Notes: generated by a model from the letters alone, not told the origin. A DNA stretch of 47,584 bases from an uncultured Clostridia bacterium (GCA_947589385.1 CANPZW010000013.1:1-47584); one strand, 5' to 3'. Numbered from the stretch's first letter, positions 34,533 to 42,756 are shown. Made by a program: numbers and translations.

Positions 34533-35495
34533 ATGACAAAAATGGAAGAAATCAAAGAACGTCACGAGGAAAACAAAAAGAAGCTGAAAGCGGCTGGACC
34601 CGTAAAGCTTATAATTCTTGCTATTCTTCTGATAGGTACGATATGTTCGTATGTATTTTACGATTATATCTACGGCGGCAAAAACCAATGGTGCACCACG
34701 CGTGACTACGGCAACGGGCTTTTAAACAGCGTCACAAGGCTTGTTCCGCAGCTGATAACCTGTATCCAGGTTATCACGATAGTGCTTATTTGCGTTACGA
34801 TATTGCTTGCGGTGATACGCAAATTGTTCGGCAAAACGCAGCGTTCCATTACCGTTTCAAGGCTTGTTGCAAATCTTATCCGCTGGCTTACGGCAATAAT
34901 CCTTGTTATCGCGGTGCTCGCAATCTGGGGAGTTGACACAACGGCTTTAATCACCGGAGCGGGAGTCGTAACGTTGGTCGTAGGTCTTGGTATGCAGTCT
35001 TTGATAGCCGACGTGGTCGCAGGACTTTTCATAGTATTTGAAAACGAGTTCAACGTTGGCGACTGGATAACGGTTGACGGTTTCCGCGGAGAAGTTATAG
35101 ATATCGGCATACGTACCACAAAGTTAAAGGCGGTGGGCAACGTTAAAATCTTCAACAACAACGCCATTCAGGGCGTACTCAATCATTCCACGGACAATTC
35201 TATTGCGCTTACCTATATCGATATCGAATACGGCGCAAATCTTCCGAAGGTTGAAGAAGTTATCCGCGCGCACGTGGGCGAACTCAAAGTGCCCGGCGCA
35301 TTGTCAGAGGTCAAGTACGACGGCGTTTCGTCGCTCGGTGCAAGCGGCGTTACCCTTCAATTCGAAACGAATTGTCTCGAAGCCGATATTTTTGCGGTCG
35401 GCCGCGCAATGAACGGCGCTATAAAGAATATGTTCGACCAAAACCATATCGATATTCCCTTCCCCCAAATCGTCGTTCACAATTCCAAAGACTGA
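34533..35495 (+). CDS. Small-conductance mechanosensitive channel, MscS family
   Basis: 320 aa, AAGGAG 8 nt upstream. Four hydrophobic helices near residues 24-48, 74-98, 108-132 and 134-160; the pore-lining region GMQSLIADVVAGLFIVFENEFNVGDWITVDG (about 152-182) is the MscS signature with small residues lining TM3. The beta domain and C-terminal alpha/beta part (IDIEYGANLPKVEEVIRAHV) follow. It opens under membrane tension to release solutes in osmotic downshock. The longer N-terminus with extra helices is common in Clostridia relatives. Part of the parE operon by spacing. Confidence 0.9.
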   Translation: MTKMEEIKERHEENKKKLKAAGPVKLIILAILLIGTICSYVFYDYIYGGKNQWCTTRDYGNGLLNSVTRLVPQLITCIQVITIVLICVTILLAVIRKLFGKTQRSITVSRLVANLIRWLTAIILVIAVLAIWGVDTTALITGAGVVTLVVGLGMQSLIADVVAGLFIVFENEFNVGDWITVDGFRGEVIDIGIRTTKLKAVGNVKIFNNNAIQGVLNHSTDNSIALTYIDIEYGANLPKVEEVIRAHVGELKVPGALSEVKYDGVSSLGASGVTLQFETNCLEADIFAVGRAMNGAIKNMFDQNHIDIPFPQIVVHNSKD

Positions 35496-35523
35496 AAAGC
35501 ATAAAGTATAAAACAGTAAAGAT

Positions 35524-37212
35524 ATGATTAAATTTTCCGAAATAAAATACGCCCGTCCCGACCTCGATAAGGCGAACGCGGAATTTAAAAAAGCCATGCA
35601 GGGCATTGCCTCGGCAAAAAGCTATGCGCAGGCGCGCGAAGGCTATATTCATTACGAAAAGGTAGCTTTCGACGTAAACACTATGTACAGCGTGGCATTC
35701 ATCCGCAACACCATGGACACGCGCGACAAATTCTACGACGGAGAAATGAATTTCTTCTTCGAAGAAAATCCGAAAATAGAGCTTGTACAAAAGGATATTT
35801 GCAAACTTGTGCTGGATTCGCCTTTCGTAAAAGACTTCGAAAAAGAGTTCGGAACGGACTTCATAAAGGGCATGGAAGCGCAGATACGCCTTGCCGACGA
35901 TTGCGTTTCCGCCGATAAGGTGGAAGAATCCAAACTCGGACAGGAATATTCGAAGATAACCGCTTCCTGCTCGGTGGATTTCCGCGGCGAAGAGTGCAAT
36001 TTTTACGGGCTTATGAAGCATATGCTCTCCCGCGACCGCGAAGAACGCAGACAGGCGTACAAGGCGTGGGCGGACCTGTATGAAAGCGTATCGGGCAAGC
36101 TGGACGAAATCTACGACAGAATGATAGTCCTCAGAAAGCGAATGGCGGAAAAGCTCGGTTTCAAAAGCTATATCGACATGGCTTATCTTCTCAACGGGCA
36201 TTACTTTTACGGGGCTGAGGACGTGGCGGCTTTCCGCAGGCAGGTCGTAGAAACGGTAGTTCCCGTAGCCGCGGAGCTGTACGAACGCCAGCGCGAACGT
36301 TTGGGGATAGACGTGCTGTATATGTACGACGAGCAGCTTATATTCCCCGACGGCAACGCGGAACCCGCGGGCGGCAAGGATTTCCTTTTGAAGGGCGCAA
36401 AGGAGATGTACGGCGAAATTTCGCCTGAAACGGCGGAGTTCTTCGACTTTATGCTGAAAGGGGAGTATTTCGACCTTGAAACCCGTCCGGGAAAGCATAT
36501 GGGCGGATACTGCACTTTCATTCATAACTACGGCGCACCTTTCATCTTTTCGAATTTCAACGGAAGTTCGGCGGACGTTGACGTATTGACGCACGAGGCG
36601 GGGCATGCCTTTCAGGCTTACTCGGCTTCCAAATGCGTGCCGCTTGCCTCGCAGGTATTTTCGTCGAGCGATATAAGCGAAATTCACTCTATGACAATGG
36701 AGCTTTTCGCGCACCCGTATATGGAAAAGTTCTTCGGCAAGGACGCGGATAAATACCGTTACGCCCACCTTTCGGAGGCGGTGAAAGTCATTCCGTATAT
36801 GTGCCTTGTCGATCATTTCCAGCACGAGGTCTATTCGCACGATTATACGGCGAAGGAACGCCGTGCATGTTGGCGCAGGCTTGAAAAAATCTATATGCCT
36901 TGGCGGAAATACGACGGCAATGCCTTTCTTGAAGAGGGCGGATATTGGATGCAGAAACAGCATATATTCCTTTATCCTTTCTATTATGCCGATTACGCTT
37001 TGGCGCAGATAAGCGCGTTCGAGTACTACGACCGCTGCCGCGAGGATAAAAAAGCCGCGTGGCGGGATTATCTTAATCTGTGTCGGGCTGGCGGCAGCCA
37101 AAGCTATTACGAGCTGTTTAAAACGGGCGGGCTGACCGTTCCCTTCGCAGAGGGGGCAGTGGAGCGCGCCGTAAAGCCGATAGCCGAGCTTCTTTTAAAT
37201 AAAAAGCTTTAA
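35524..37212 (+). CDS. M3-family oligoendopeptidase (PepF-like)
   Basis: 562 aa, typical length. Zinc site HEAGH with H357, Glu358 and H361, and the distal Glu ligand in EIHSMTMELF about 27 residues later; also the conserved GGYCTFIHNYGAPFIFSNFNGSS stretch (about 326-348) that lines the substrate cleft. No signal peptide: cytosolic enzyme cleaving short peptides for amino-acid recycling. Only a weak ribosome site (AGTAAAGAT) precedes the ATG, 28 nt after the mscS stop, so it may be the tail of that operon. Long antisense frame over it is codon-bias shadow. Confidence 0.9.
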   Translation: MIKFSEIKYARPDLDKANAEFKKAMQGIASAKSYAQAREGYIHYEKVAFDVNTMYSVAFIRNTMDTRDKFYDGEMNFFFEENPKIELVQKDICKLVLDSPFVKDFEKEFGTDFIKGMEAQIRLADDCVSADKVEESKLGQEYSKITASCSVDFRGEECNFYGLMKHMLSRDREERRQAYKAWADLYESVSGKLDEIYDRMIVLRKRMAEKLGFKSYIDMAYLLNGHYFYGAEDVAAFRRQVVETVVPVAAELYERQRERLGIDVLYMYDEQLIFPDGNAEPAGGKDFLLKGAKEMYGEISPETAEFFDFMLKGEYFDLETRPGKHMGGYCTFIHNYGAPFIFSNFNGSSADVDVLTHEAGHAFQAYSASKCVPLASQVFSSSDISEIHSMTMELFAHPYMEKFFGKDADKYRYAHLSEAVKVIPYMCLVDHFQHEVYSHDYTAKERRACWRRLEKIYMPWRKYDGNAFLEEGGYWMQKQHIFLYPFYYADYALAQISAFEYYDRCREDKKAAWRDYLNLCRAGGSQSYYELFKTGGLTVPFAEGAVERAVKPIAELLLNKKL

Positions 37213-37217
37213 ATTTA

Positions 37218-37246
37218 TTGTAAATTGTGAATTTAAGTGGTATAAT
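37218..37246 (+). promoter_or_regulatory. Promoter of the DUF1858 gene
   Basis: TTGTAA, 17-nt spacer, TATAAT; ACGGAG ribosome site before the ATG at 37,278. Confidence 0.7.
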
Positions 37247-37277
37247 AAGACTATAAAAAATTTAACGGAGCAAAATT

Positions 37278-37475
37278 ATGGCAAAGATAACCAAGGATAC
37301 TTTAATTTCCGATTGCCTTAAAATCAATCCCAACAGCGGCGAAATTTTAATGGCTGTCGGCATGCACTGCCTCGGCTGCGCCATGGCGCACGGCGAGACC
37401 ATAGAGGAAGCGGTTTTCGTCCACGGAAACGATTTGGACGCCCTTCTCGAAAAGCTGAACGAAGGAGTGGAATAA
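37278..37475 (+). CDS. DUF1858 domain protein
   Basis: 65 aa, the whole DUF1858 domain: an N-terminal TKDTLISDCLKINPNSGEIL helix and the redox-type motif GMHCLGCAMAHGETIEEA with a CxxC pair (residues about 31-34). Members occur alone or next to hybrid-cluster proteins and are thought to bind a metal or form a disulfide; no activity is firmly shown. It has its own promoter and a terminator directly behind, so it is a single-gene transcript in the cytosol. Confidence 0.9.
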   Translation: MAKITKDTLISDCLKINPNSGEILMAVGMHCLGCAMAHGETIEEAVFVHGNDLDALLEKLNEGVE

Positions 37476-37479
37476 TTTT

Positions 37480-37514
37480 AAAGCCCGCCGCGGAATCCTG
37501 CGGCGGGCTTTTAC
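37480..37514 (+). terminator. Intrinsic terminator with CCGCGG core
   Basis: AAGCCCGCCG/CGGCGGGCTT stem, short loop containing GGAATCC, four T. Confidence 0.9.
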
Positions 37515-37562
37515 CACATTTAGTAAATCCCATGTCGGTTATGGACGAAAAAATTGATTTTT

Positions 37563-38285
37563 ATGGAAAATAATACACAACGTCTGCAAAAAATCATCGA
37601 TGAAAGCGATAACATAGTGTTTTTCGGCGGGGCGGGGGTGAGCACGGAAAGCGGGATACCCGACTTCCGTTCCCAGGACGGTTTGTATGCGCAAAAATAC
37701 AAATATCCGCCCGAGCAAATAGTGTCGCATACATTTTTCACGGCGCGTACGGCGGAATTTTTCGAATTTTACCGCGACAAAATGCTGTATCCCGGTGCAA
37801 AGCCGAACGCCGCGCATATTTATCTTGCCCGTCTTGAAGAAAAGGGCAAGCTTAAAGCGGTGATAACGCAGAACATAGACGGACTTCATCAAGCTGCGGG
37901 CAGTAAAAACGTTTTGGAACTGCACGGTAGCGTTTTGCGCAACTATTGCCAAAAGTGCGGCAAATTTTATCCCGTGGAATTTATAAAAGAGGGGAAGGGC
38001 GTGCCGAAATGTTCTTGCGGGGGCGTGATAAAGCCCGACGTCGTACTGTACGAGGAAAGTCTTGACGGCGGCACGATAAACGCCGCTGTCAAAGCCATTT
38101 CGGAGGCGGATACCCTAATAATAGGCGGCACTTCACTTGTGGTTTATCCCGCCGCGGGATTTATAAGTTTTTTCCGCGGCAAACACCTTGTTGTGATAAA
38201 CAAATCCGAAACCTCTGCTGACAGCCGCGCCGACCTCGTCATAAACGACAGCATAGGCAAAGTCTTTTCTCGGCTGAAATTGTAA
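37563..38285 (+). CDS. NAD-dependent protein deacylase, sirtuin (CobB-like)
   Basis: 240 aa. NAD-binding GGAGVSTESGIPDFRS (22-37), TQNIDGLH (102-109), catalytic His121 in ELHGSV, four zinc Cys (129, 132, 150, 152 in YCQKCGKFY...PKCSCGG), GTSLVVYPAAGF (189-200). Removes acyl groups from Lys with NAD use; works in the cytosol. The presence of Ala-Thr-X-X-Phe after the NAD loop rather than the Tyr/Arg of desuccinylases points to deacetylase preference, a weak inference. The ATG lacks a visible ribosome site; an out-of-frame mini-ORF (ATG at 37,531, 13 codons) overlaps the start and might couple translation. Confidence 0.92.
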   Translation: MENNTQRLQKIIDESDNIVFFGGAGVSTESGIPDFRSQDGLYAQKYKYPPEQIVSHTFFTARTAEFFEFYRDKMLYPGAKPNAAHIYLARLEEKGKLKAVITQNIDGLHQAAGSKNVLELHGSVLRNYCQKCGKFYPVEFIKEGKGVPKCSCGGVIKPDVVLYEESLDGGTINAAVKAISEADTLIIGGTSLVVYPAAGFISFFRGKHLVVINKSETSADSRADLVINDSIGKVFSRLKL

Positions 38286-38407
38286 CGTTAAGCGTTTTTC
38301 TGCAAGCTATCCGCTTTTTGACCTTAAACGCGGCAAAAGGAAAGTCCGCTCGGGCAGAAAGCATTACAGAAAGCATTTCATTCAAATCTTTCAATATTCA
38401 TAATTAC

Positions 38408-38439
38408 GGCGGCGGGCGCGAAATTTCGCGCCCGCCGCC
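38408..38439. repeat. 32-bp perfect palindrome
   Basis: GGCGGCGGGCGCGAAA followed at once by its exact reverse complement, without a loop and without a T tract on either side; lies between the sirtuin stop and the lipoprotein terminator. Could extrude as a cruciform. Confidence 0.8.
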
Positions 38440-38447
38440 AATGAAAT

Positions 38448-38477
38448 AAAGCGGGTATTACGCCCGCTTTTCGTTTT
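38448..38477 (-). terminator. Terminator of the LRR lipoprotein gene (first of a duplicated pair)
   Basis: AAAGCGGG/CCCGCTTT stem with T-rich tails on both strands; nearly the same sequence recurs at 39,681. Confidence 0.8.
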
Positions 38478-38495
38478 AGAATTAAATTTCCGAAA

Positions 38496-39332
38496 TCATT
38501 CGCTACGTATCCAGCAATATCCGCTGAATTTATCGGTTAAGTTTTCGGCATTTTCGGCTATGTTTTCCACATCTACGCTTTTTGACTGTGCAAAGGGGTT
38601 GAGCGGGTTAAATATTTCCCAACCCGTTAAATTTTCAAAAATTATGCTTTTAAGATTAGTGCATTTGTAGAATGCCGTCGTATTTATGTAATCAACGCTT
38701 TTCGGAATTGTTATACAGCTCAGGTTACTGCAATAATAAAAAGCAGATTGTCCTATGGACGCCAAACCTTCGGGCAAAGAAATTTCTTCAAGACTTTCGC
38801 ATACGCTGAACGCGCTGTCACCGACGGAAACGACTTGTTTGCCGTTATAGAGCTTTGGCACTATGATTTTGCCGTTAAAAGGCGTTCCTTCCGTTAAAGA
38901 ATACAAGTTTTCATTGTCCAATTCGAATTTTAAACTTTCGGCAAGCTTTTTGCCGCAAAAAGAACATTCAAGTTTGTTTCCCTCTAAACCGTGCCCAAGC
39001 GCCGCGCCGCTTTTTCTTGTTTCCTTGTGGGAATTGTTTGTTTTGCAGACCCGCGTTTCTTCGCCTTGCTCGGTGCAGGTGGCGGGGGTGGTAAGTTGCC
39101 ATTCGCCCCAATCGTGTAAATGTTCCGCGGGGCTTTCTTCGTTGCCGTCCTGCCCGTCGGGCTTTCCGTCTTGTTTGCCGCCTTGTTCTCCCTGTCCGTC
39201 GGGATGCTCATGTTGAGTGTTGCCGCTGTTTTCGTTTCCGCCGTTTTTGTGCGGATTGCAGCCCGCAATTACGAAAACAAGACAAACTGCGCATGTGAGC
39301 GCTATAAGCGCAAGTAAAAGTTTTCTTTTCAT
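38496..39332 (-). CDS. Lipoprotein with Cys-rich module and BspA-type leucine-rich repeats
   Basis: 278 aa. Lipobox VIAGC with Cys25; a His/Gly/Asp-rich linker (26-70); a module HDWGEW...PATCTEQG...RVCKTN...CSFCGKKL (73-130) with two Cys pairs, possibly metal-binding; then LRR_5/BspA repeats (168-235: SVGDSAFSVCESLEEISLPEGLASIG and similar), commonly used for adhesion. Surface-anchored outside the cytoplasmic membrane. GGAGG 9 nt upstream of the ATG. Its consensus promoter is overlapped by two 15-bp operators shared with a divergent XRE gene, so it is probably repressed by that protein. The Cys module recurs in the lipoprotein at 39,794. Confidence 0.8.
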   Translation of the reverse strand: MKRKLLLALIALTCAVCLVFVIAGCNPHKNGGNENSGNTQHEHPDGQGEQGGKQDGKPDGQDGNEESPAEHLHDWGEWQLTTPATCTEQGEETRVCKTNNSHKETRKSGAALGHGLEGNKLECSFCGKKLAESLKFELDNENLYSLTEGTPFNGKIIVPKLYNGKQVVSVGDSAFSVCESLEEISLPEGLASIGQSAFYYCSNLSCITIPKSVDYINTTAFYKCTNLKSIIFENLTGWEIFNPLNPFAQSKSVDVENIAENAENLTDKFSGYCWIRSE

Positions 39333-39355
39333 TTTTGTTCCTCCGTGAGTTTTTG

Positions 39356-39409
39356 ATACAGAAACTGTATATTTAAACCCATTATACAGAAAATGTATGA
39401 TAATGTCAA
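39356..39409 (-). promoter_or_regulatory. Repressible promoter with two palindromic operators
   Basis: Minus-strand TTGACA (39,404-39,409), 17-nt spacer, TATAAT (39,381-39,386). ATACAG-AAA-CTGTAT (39,356-39,370) lies over the start site, and ATACAGAAAATGTAT (39,384-39,398) over the -10 and spacer; centres are 28 bp apart. Confidence 0.8.
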
Positions 39410-39424
39410 TAAATTTTACGGAAA

Positions 39425-39646
39425 ATGTTGAATATGCTTAAAGAAAGCGTGGGGAAGAAGTTACGGGAGCGGCGCGAGCAACTAAATTTGACCCAAAGGG
39501 AGGTCGCGGAAAAATTAGGCGTCGCACAGCCTGTATATCAAAGGTTTGAAAAGGGCATTTACGAGTGCAATTACGACCAGCTTTATGCGCTGTGCAATAT
39601 TTTCGACATTTCCGCTGATTATCTTTTGGGAATTACCGAATATTGA
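39425..39646 (+). CDS. XRE-family repressor divergent from the lipoprotein gene
   Basis: 73 aa (70 if the ATG at 39,434 is used). A single Cro/C1 helix-turn-helix: LRERREQLNLTQREVAEKLG, VAQPVYQRFEKG recognition helix, ending DISADYLLGITEY, the shape of minimal Clostridia repressors. There is no sensor domain, so induction would need another input. The two 15-bp ATACAG...TGTAT operators in the shared intergenic region are the obvious binding sites, giving repression of the lipoprotein and autoregulation. No strong ribosome site is seen. Confidence 0.85.
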   Translation: MLNMLKESVGKKLRERREQLNLTQREVAEKLGVAQPVYQRFEKGIYECNYDQLYALCNIFDISADYLLGITEY

Positions 39647-39680
39647 GTTAATTTAAGCGAAAAGTCATAATTATAAAATT

Positions 39681-39712
39681 AAAGCGGGCATTACGCCCGC
39701 TTTTCGTTTTAT
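39681..39712. terminator. Bidirectional terminator, copy of the one at 38,448
   Basis: AAAGCGGG/CCCGCTTT stem plus TTTTCGTTTT; serves the XRE gene on the plus strand and the lipoprotein gene on the minus strand. The similarity to 38,448 continues into CCGAAATC downstream. Confidence 0.8.
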
Positions 39713-39793
39713 AATAAAATCCCGAAATCCCCGCCGCTTTTTCGCTTTGCACCGTAAGCGCCGTTATGCCACCCCGTGCCGAAAAATCCGCAT

Positions 39794-41275
39794 TTACAAT
39801 TTAATATACAAGGCGGGAACTACGCCCTCAGTGCGCACAACGTCGGCATAGTCCAACGCGCCGTGGTAAGCGACGTACGCATAACTTGACTTTTGGTACG
39901 GCGAGCGCAGCCAGAAAGTACTGTATTCTTTGTCGCGATAAAATGTTTCGCGCAAGCCCAGCGATTTCGCATAATCGCTGCCGTTCAACAGACGGGCAGA
40001 ATCGCCGTACGCCACGGCGTTTGGGTTGAAGCCGTATTCTGCGTTTACCATATCGTGCCAGCTAAGTAAAAACACTTTGTCCTCGGTATTTTCGCATACG
40101 TATTCCGAAAAGAAATCTCCCGTGGAAGCCAAACCGTTTTTCACTTCGGTTAATTCTATGATATTTTTCTCAGTGTCTCCGAACGCCGTTGAATAAAAAG
40201 CTCCGTTCAGCCATTCGCGTATGTCGCTTTCGGCATAATTGTTGGGGAAAACGGTTTTTCCGTCTATGACCCGATTTTTCGTATTTACGCTGAAATATTG
40301 CATACAGTCGAGCACGTAGTCCGCCATAAGAAGCGCCCTTCCGTCTTGGCGCGACAGTACACGCCATTCGATAGGCTCGTACTTAAACCAATATTTGGTA
40401 TTTACTATATACCCGTTGTTGTCCTGGTATGAGTTATCCCTCGTATTGCCGTAAGTCGTATAAGTGGGGCGATAGCTTGTAAAAAATACTCCGCGGTAGC
40501 GCTCGCCTTCGTAAGTTACGTCGTTGTACCACATATAGCTTTGGACTTTACCCGATGTGAAATACCCGTAATCTTTCCAAGTGTGGTTGAAAGTGTAATC
40601 GGGTGTTGCGCCCGCAAGCCAGTCGAGCGCGGACTTTAATTTTTCGTCCTTGACTTCTGTTTTCGGATATTCCCCGAAATAAATCTTGCCGCCGTCCGCG
40701 CTTAGGGTATAGGCAGGCTTGATTTTTCCGCAGTATTTGCATTTACCGTTTTCCCACTTGTGCGCTTCGGGGTCGGGTTCGGTGTTTCTCGTCTGCTTGT
40801 GCGCGTTATCGGCTTTGCACAGCCGCATTTCTACGCCCGCCGTAGTGCAGGTGGCGGGTACGACCGTTTCCCATTCTCCCCAATCGTGGGTATGCCCCGC
40901 GGTATTTTGCCCGTCCGAAGCGCCGCCGCGCTCTTCCTCGGGCGCGCAGCCGTATATGTAAAATTCAAGCGTGCCGCCCCAGCCGGGAACAGTCAGTTTG
41001 CCGCCGCCGACCGAGCCCTTTAAGTATTTTTCTTCTCTGCCGTAGCGGGAGACGTAAAAAATTATTTCGTTTTCGTGCACCTCGTATCTGCCTTCGGTGC
41101 CGTCGGAATACGACCACTTATCCCGAGAAAGCTTGTAAAAAAATTGTTTTTCGTACTCGCCGCCGACGAACAAAAAATATGTGCCTTCCACCGATTCCTT
41201 TGCCGAACAGGCGGCGCCCGTACAGCAAAGAATCAAAAGCAGAGCCAAAAGCGCGTTTAAAATTCTTCTTTTCAT
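39794..41275 (-). CDS. Lipoprotein with Cys-rich module and DUF6273 domain
   Basis: 493 aa from MKRRILNALL; an ATG 12 nt earlier is an alternative. Lipobox-like TGAAC with Cys23. Residues about 28-105 are a beta-rich domain (YFLFVGGEYEKQFFYKLSR...). The HDWGEW...ATCTTAG...LCKAD...CKYCGK module (130-185) matches the lipoprotein at 38,496. From about 195 to the end is a DUF6273 domain: IYFGEYPK, EPIEWRVLSRQDGRALLMAD, DIREWLNGAFYSTAF, DKVFLLSWHDM, STFWLRSPY, and VVPALYIKL. The pattern looks like a C-type-lectin-fold binding domain; ligand unknown. Outside-facing, membrane-anchored. No clear ribosome site. Confidence 0.78.
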   Translation of the reverse strand: MKRRILNALLALLLILCCTGAACSAKESVEGTYFLFVGGEYEKQFFYKLSRDKWSYSDGTEGRYEVHENEIIFYVSRYGREEKYLKGSVGGGKLTVPGWGGTLEFYIYGCAPEEERGGASDGQNTAGHTHDWGEWETVVPATCTTAGVEMRLCKADNAHKQTRNTEPDPEAHKWENGKCKYCGKIKPAYTLSADGGKIYFGEYPKTEVKDEKLKSALDWLAGATPDYTFNHTWKDYGYFTSGKVQSYMWYNDVTYEGERYRGVFFTSYRPTYTTYGNTRDNSYQDNNGYIVNTKYWFKYEPIEWRVLSRQDGRALLMADYVLDCMQYFSVNTKNRVIDGKTVFPNNYAESDIREWLNGAFYSTAFGDTEKNIIELTEVKNGLASTGDFFSEYVCENTEDKVFLLSWHDMVNAEYGFNPNAVAYGDSARLLNGSDYAKSLGLRETFYRDKEYSTFWLRSPYQKSSYAYVAYHGALDYADVVRTEGVVPALYIKL

Positions 41276-41387
41276 GGCTATGTGCATATAATCACGGCTA
41301 TTATATCACGGAACGCGGCTTTGCGCAACTGCCTTTTGAAAATTTATCCTTATGGTTTTCCTTGCCGTAGCTGCCATAATCTTTGCA

Positions 41388-41416
41388 TTGATTGCGCTCT
41401 TTTCCCGTGTTATAAT
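41388..41416 (+). promoter_or_regulatory. Promoter giving a leaderless NlpC/P60 mRNA
   Basis: TTGATT, 17-nt spacer, TATAAT, then 6 nt to the ATG. Confidence 0.7.
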
Positions 41417-41422
41417 GCATTT

Positions 41423-42304
41423 ATGAAAAATTTGAAATTTGTTTGCGCGGTTGCCGCGGCGGCGCTTGCGGCGGCGATACCTTTAAGCGCATGCGGCGGT
41501 AAAAGCGGGGGAATGCCGAAAGACTTCTCGGAGAATGGGCAAAACCTTTTACCCGACGGCGGATTGGACGGTTTTCTTCCCGAAAACGGGCAAGACGTGA
41601 CCGACGATTTCCCCGAAAGCCCGAACATTCCCGCGGACGGCGGCGGAAAAGCCTCCGAAAAAACCAAAACCGTATCGTACATAAAAATAACCGCGGACGG
41701 AGTGAATATCCGTTCGGGCGCGGGCACGGGATATTCTGCGCGCGGCGTTGCCGAAAAATCCGCTCTGTATGCAAGGCTTGGCGGTACGGGCGGATGGGTA
41801 GAAACGGGTTACAGGAACGGTAAGGGATATATTTCCGAAAAGTACTGCGTGCCCGTCGAAATGGAAACGGAAGGCGACAGTCGGATAGAAGCCGTCATTT
41901 TTGAGGGAACGAAACTTCTGGGCACGCCCTACGTTTACGGTGCGGTGCGTTATCACGACGGCAGCGGCAGGCTTCTGAAAGGATTTACCGCCAATGAGTT
42001 CGACTGTTCCTCGCTTATGCAGTACATATTTTACAAGGGCGCAGACAAGCTTTTGCAAGTCAACACTCGCACGCAGGTATTACAGGGCAAGGAAGTGGAG
42101 AAGGGCGAGTTGAAGCGTGGGGACCTTATGTTTTTTACCAATTCTTCGCGCAAAAACAATAAAGGTATAGAGAGAATCGGGCATGTCGCGCTCTATTTGG
42201 GCGGCAACTATATTTTGCACACCGCCTCAGATTATGCCAAAATAGAGCAGGTTTCCGAGCTTCGGTGGAGCTATTTTATCTGCGCCCGCAGGGTTATTTG
42301 TTGA
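41423..42304 (+). CDS. SH3b and NlpC/P60 peptidoglycan hydrolase lipoprotein
   Basis: 293 aa from the ATG that follows TATAAT by 6 nt; an upstream open extension has no start signals. Lipobox LSAC with Cys24; disordered Pro/Gly/Asp linker to about 80; SH3b domain 84-142 (ITADGVNIRSGAGTGYSARG); NlpC/P60 domain 155-293 with catalytic Cys195 in EFDCSSLMQYIF, His254 in RIGHVALYLG and a polar third position at His266. It cuts D-Glu-diamino-acid bonds in peptidoglycan stem peptides outside the membrane. The DUF1292 promoter -35 box overlaps its stop codon. Confidence 0.88.
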   Translation: MKNLKFVCAVAAAALAAAIPLSACGGKSGGMPKDFSENGQNLLPDGGLDGFLPENGQDVTDDFPESPNIPADGGGKASEKTKTVSYIKITADGVNIRSGAGTGYSARGVAEKSALYARLGGTGGWVETGYRNGKGYISEKYCVPVEMETEGDSRIEAVIFEGTKLLGTPYVYGAVRYHDGSGRLLKGFTANEFDCSSLMQYIFYKGADKLLQVNTRTQVLQGKEVEKGELKRGDLMFFTNSSRKNNKGIERIGHVALYLGGNYILHTASDYAKIEQVSELRWSYFICARRVIC

Positions 42305-42329
42305 CAACGGCGGCTGCGGAATATATAAT
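42301..42329 (+). promoter_or_regulatory. Promoter of the DUF1292 gene
   Basis: Consensus TTGACA, 17-nt spacer, TATAAT. Confidence 0.85.
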
Positions 42330-42381
42330 AAAATTGAACTTATATTAAAATTATTGTAATAGAAAAACTATGAGGTGAAAA

Positions 42382-42690
42382 ATGTCCGAAGAAATAATGA
42401 ACGACGACGAAGAACTTGATGATATAATTACCTTGCAGGCGGACAGCGGCGAGGAGATAGATTTTTACGAAATCGCAAGCATAGAGTATGAAAAGTGCTG
42501 TTACGCCATAATGCAGCCCGTCGAACTTCTGGAAGGAATGGAGGACGACGAAGCGCTGGTATTCAAGGTTACCGAGGGCGGCGACGGCTCAAACAAATAC
42601 GAAATAGAACTTGACGACGGGGTCATAGATGCGGTTTTCGCAGAATACAATAAGCTTCTCGACGAAATCGATACGGAAGAAGAGAGTTGA
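42382..42690 (+). CDS. DUF1292 family protein
   Basis: 102 aa, acidic, full DUF1292 domain: DDIITLQADSGEEIDFYEIASIEY, YAIMQPVELLEGMEDDEALVF, then YEIELDDGVIDAVFAEYNKLLDE. Members are conserved in Firmicutes, often beside yrrK/ruvX-mltG-alaS genes, without known activity; the Asp/Glu-rich small beta fold may bind a partner protein. ATG preceded by GAGGTG. Its last 51 nt plus the terminator are repeated intact 3.15 kb downstream, on the far side of an AT-rich island, so its 3' end is the apparent insertion site. Confidence 0.88.
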   Translation: MSEEIMNDDEELDDIITLQADSGEEIDFYEIASIEYEKCCYAIMQPVELLEGMEDDEALVFKVTEGGDGSNKYEIELDDGVIDAVFAEYNKLLDEIDTEEES

Positions 42691-42721
42691 AATTTTTAAG
42701 GCGATAATTATAAACGCCGCC
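42640..42721 (+). repeat. Left copy of the 82-nt direct repeat
   Basis: Within the DUF1292 gene 3' end and into the terminator stem; intact gene side. Confidence 0.9.
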
Positions 42722-42756
42722 TGCCGCGGGGATTCCGCGGCAGGCGGCTTAGCTTT
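42716..42756 (+). terminator. Terminator of the DUF1292 gene (left copy)
   Basis: 14-bp perfect stem with a T-A pair at position 7 (GCCGCCTGCCGCGG), loop GGATT, T-rich tail. The right copy has the same stem with the pair exchanged to A-T. The remaining 42,757-42,943 holds no gene; TGACAC/GTGTCA is a weak inverted repeat there. Confidence 0.85.

Noticed and set aside
35419-37101. 560-codon open frame opposite the M3 peptidase gene
   Set aside because: Antisense shadow caused by codon bias; no ribosome site and no family resemblance, whereas the plus-strand peptidase is unmistakable.
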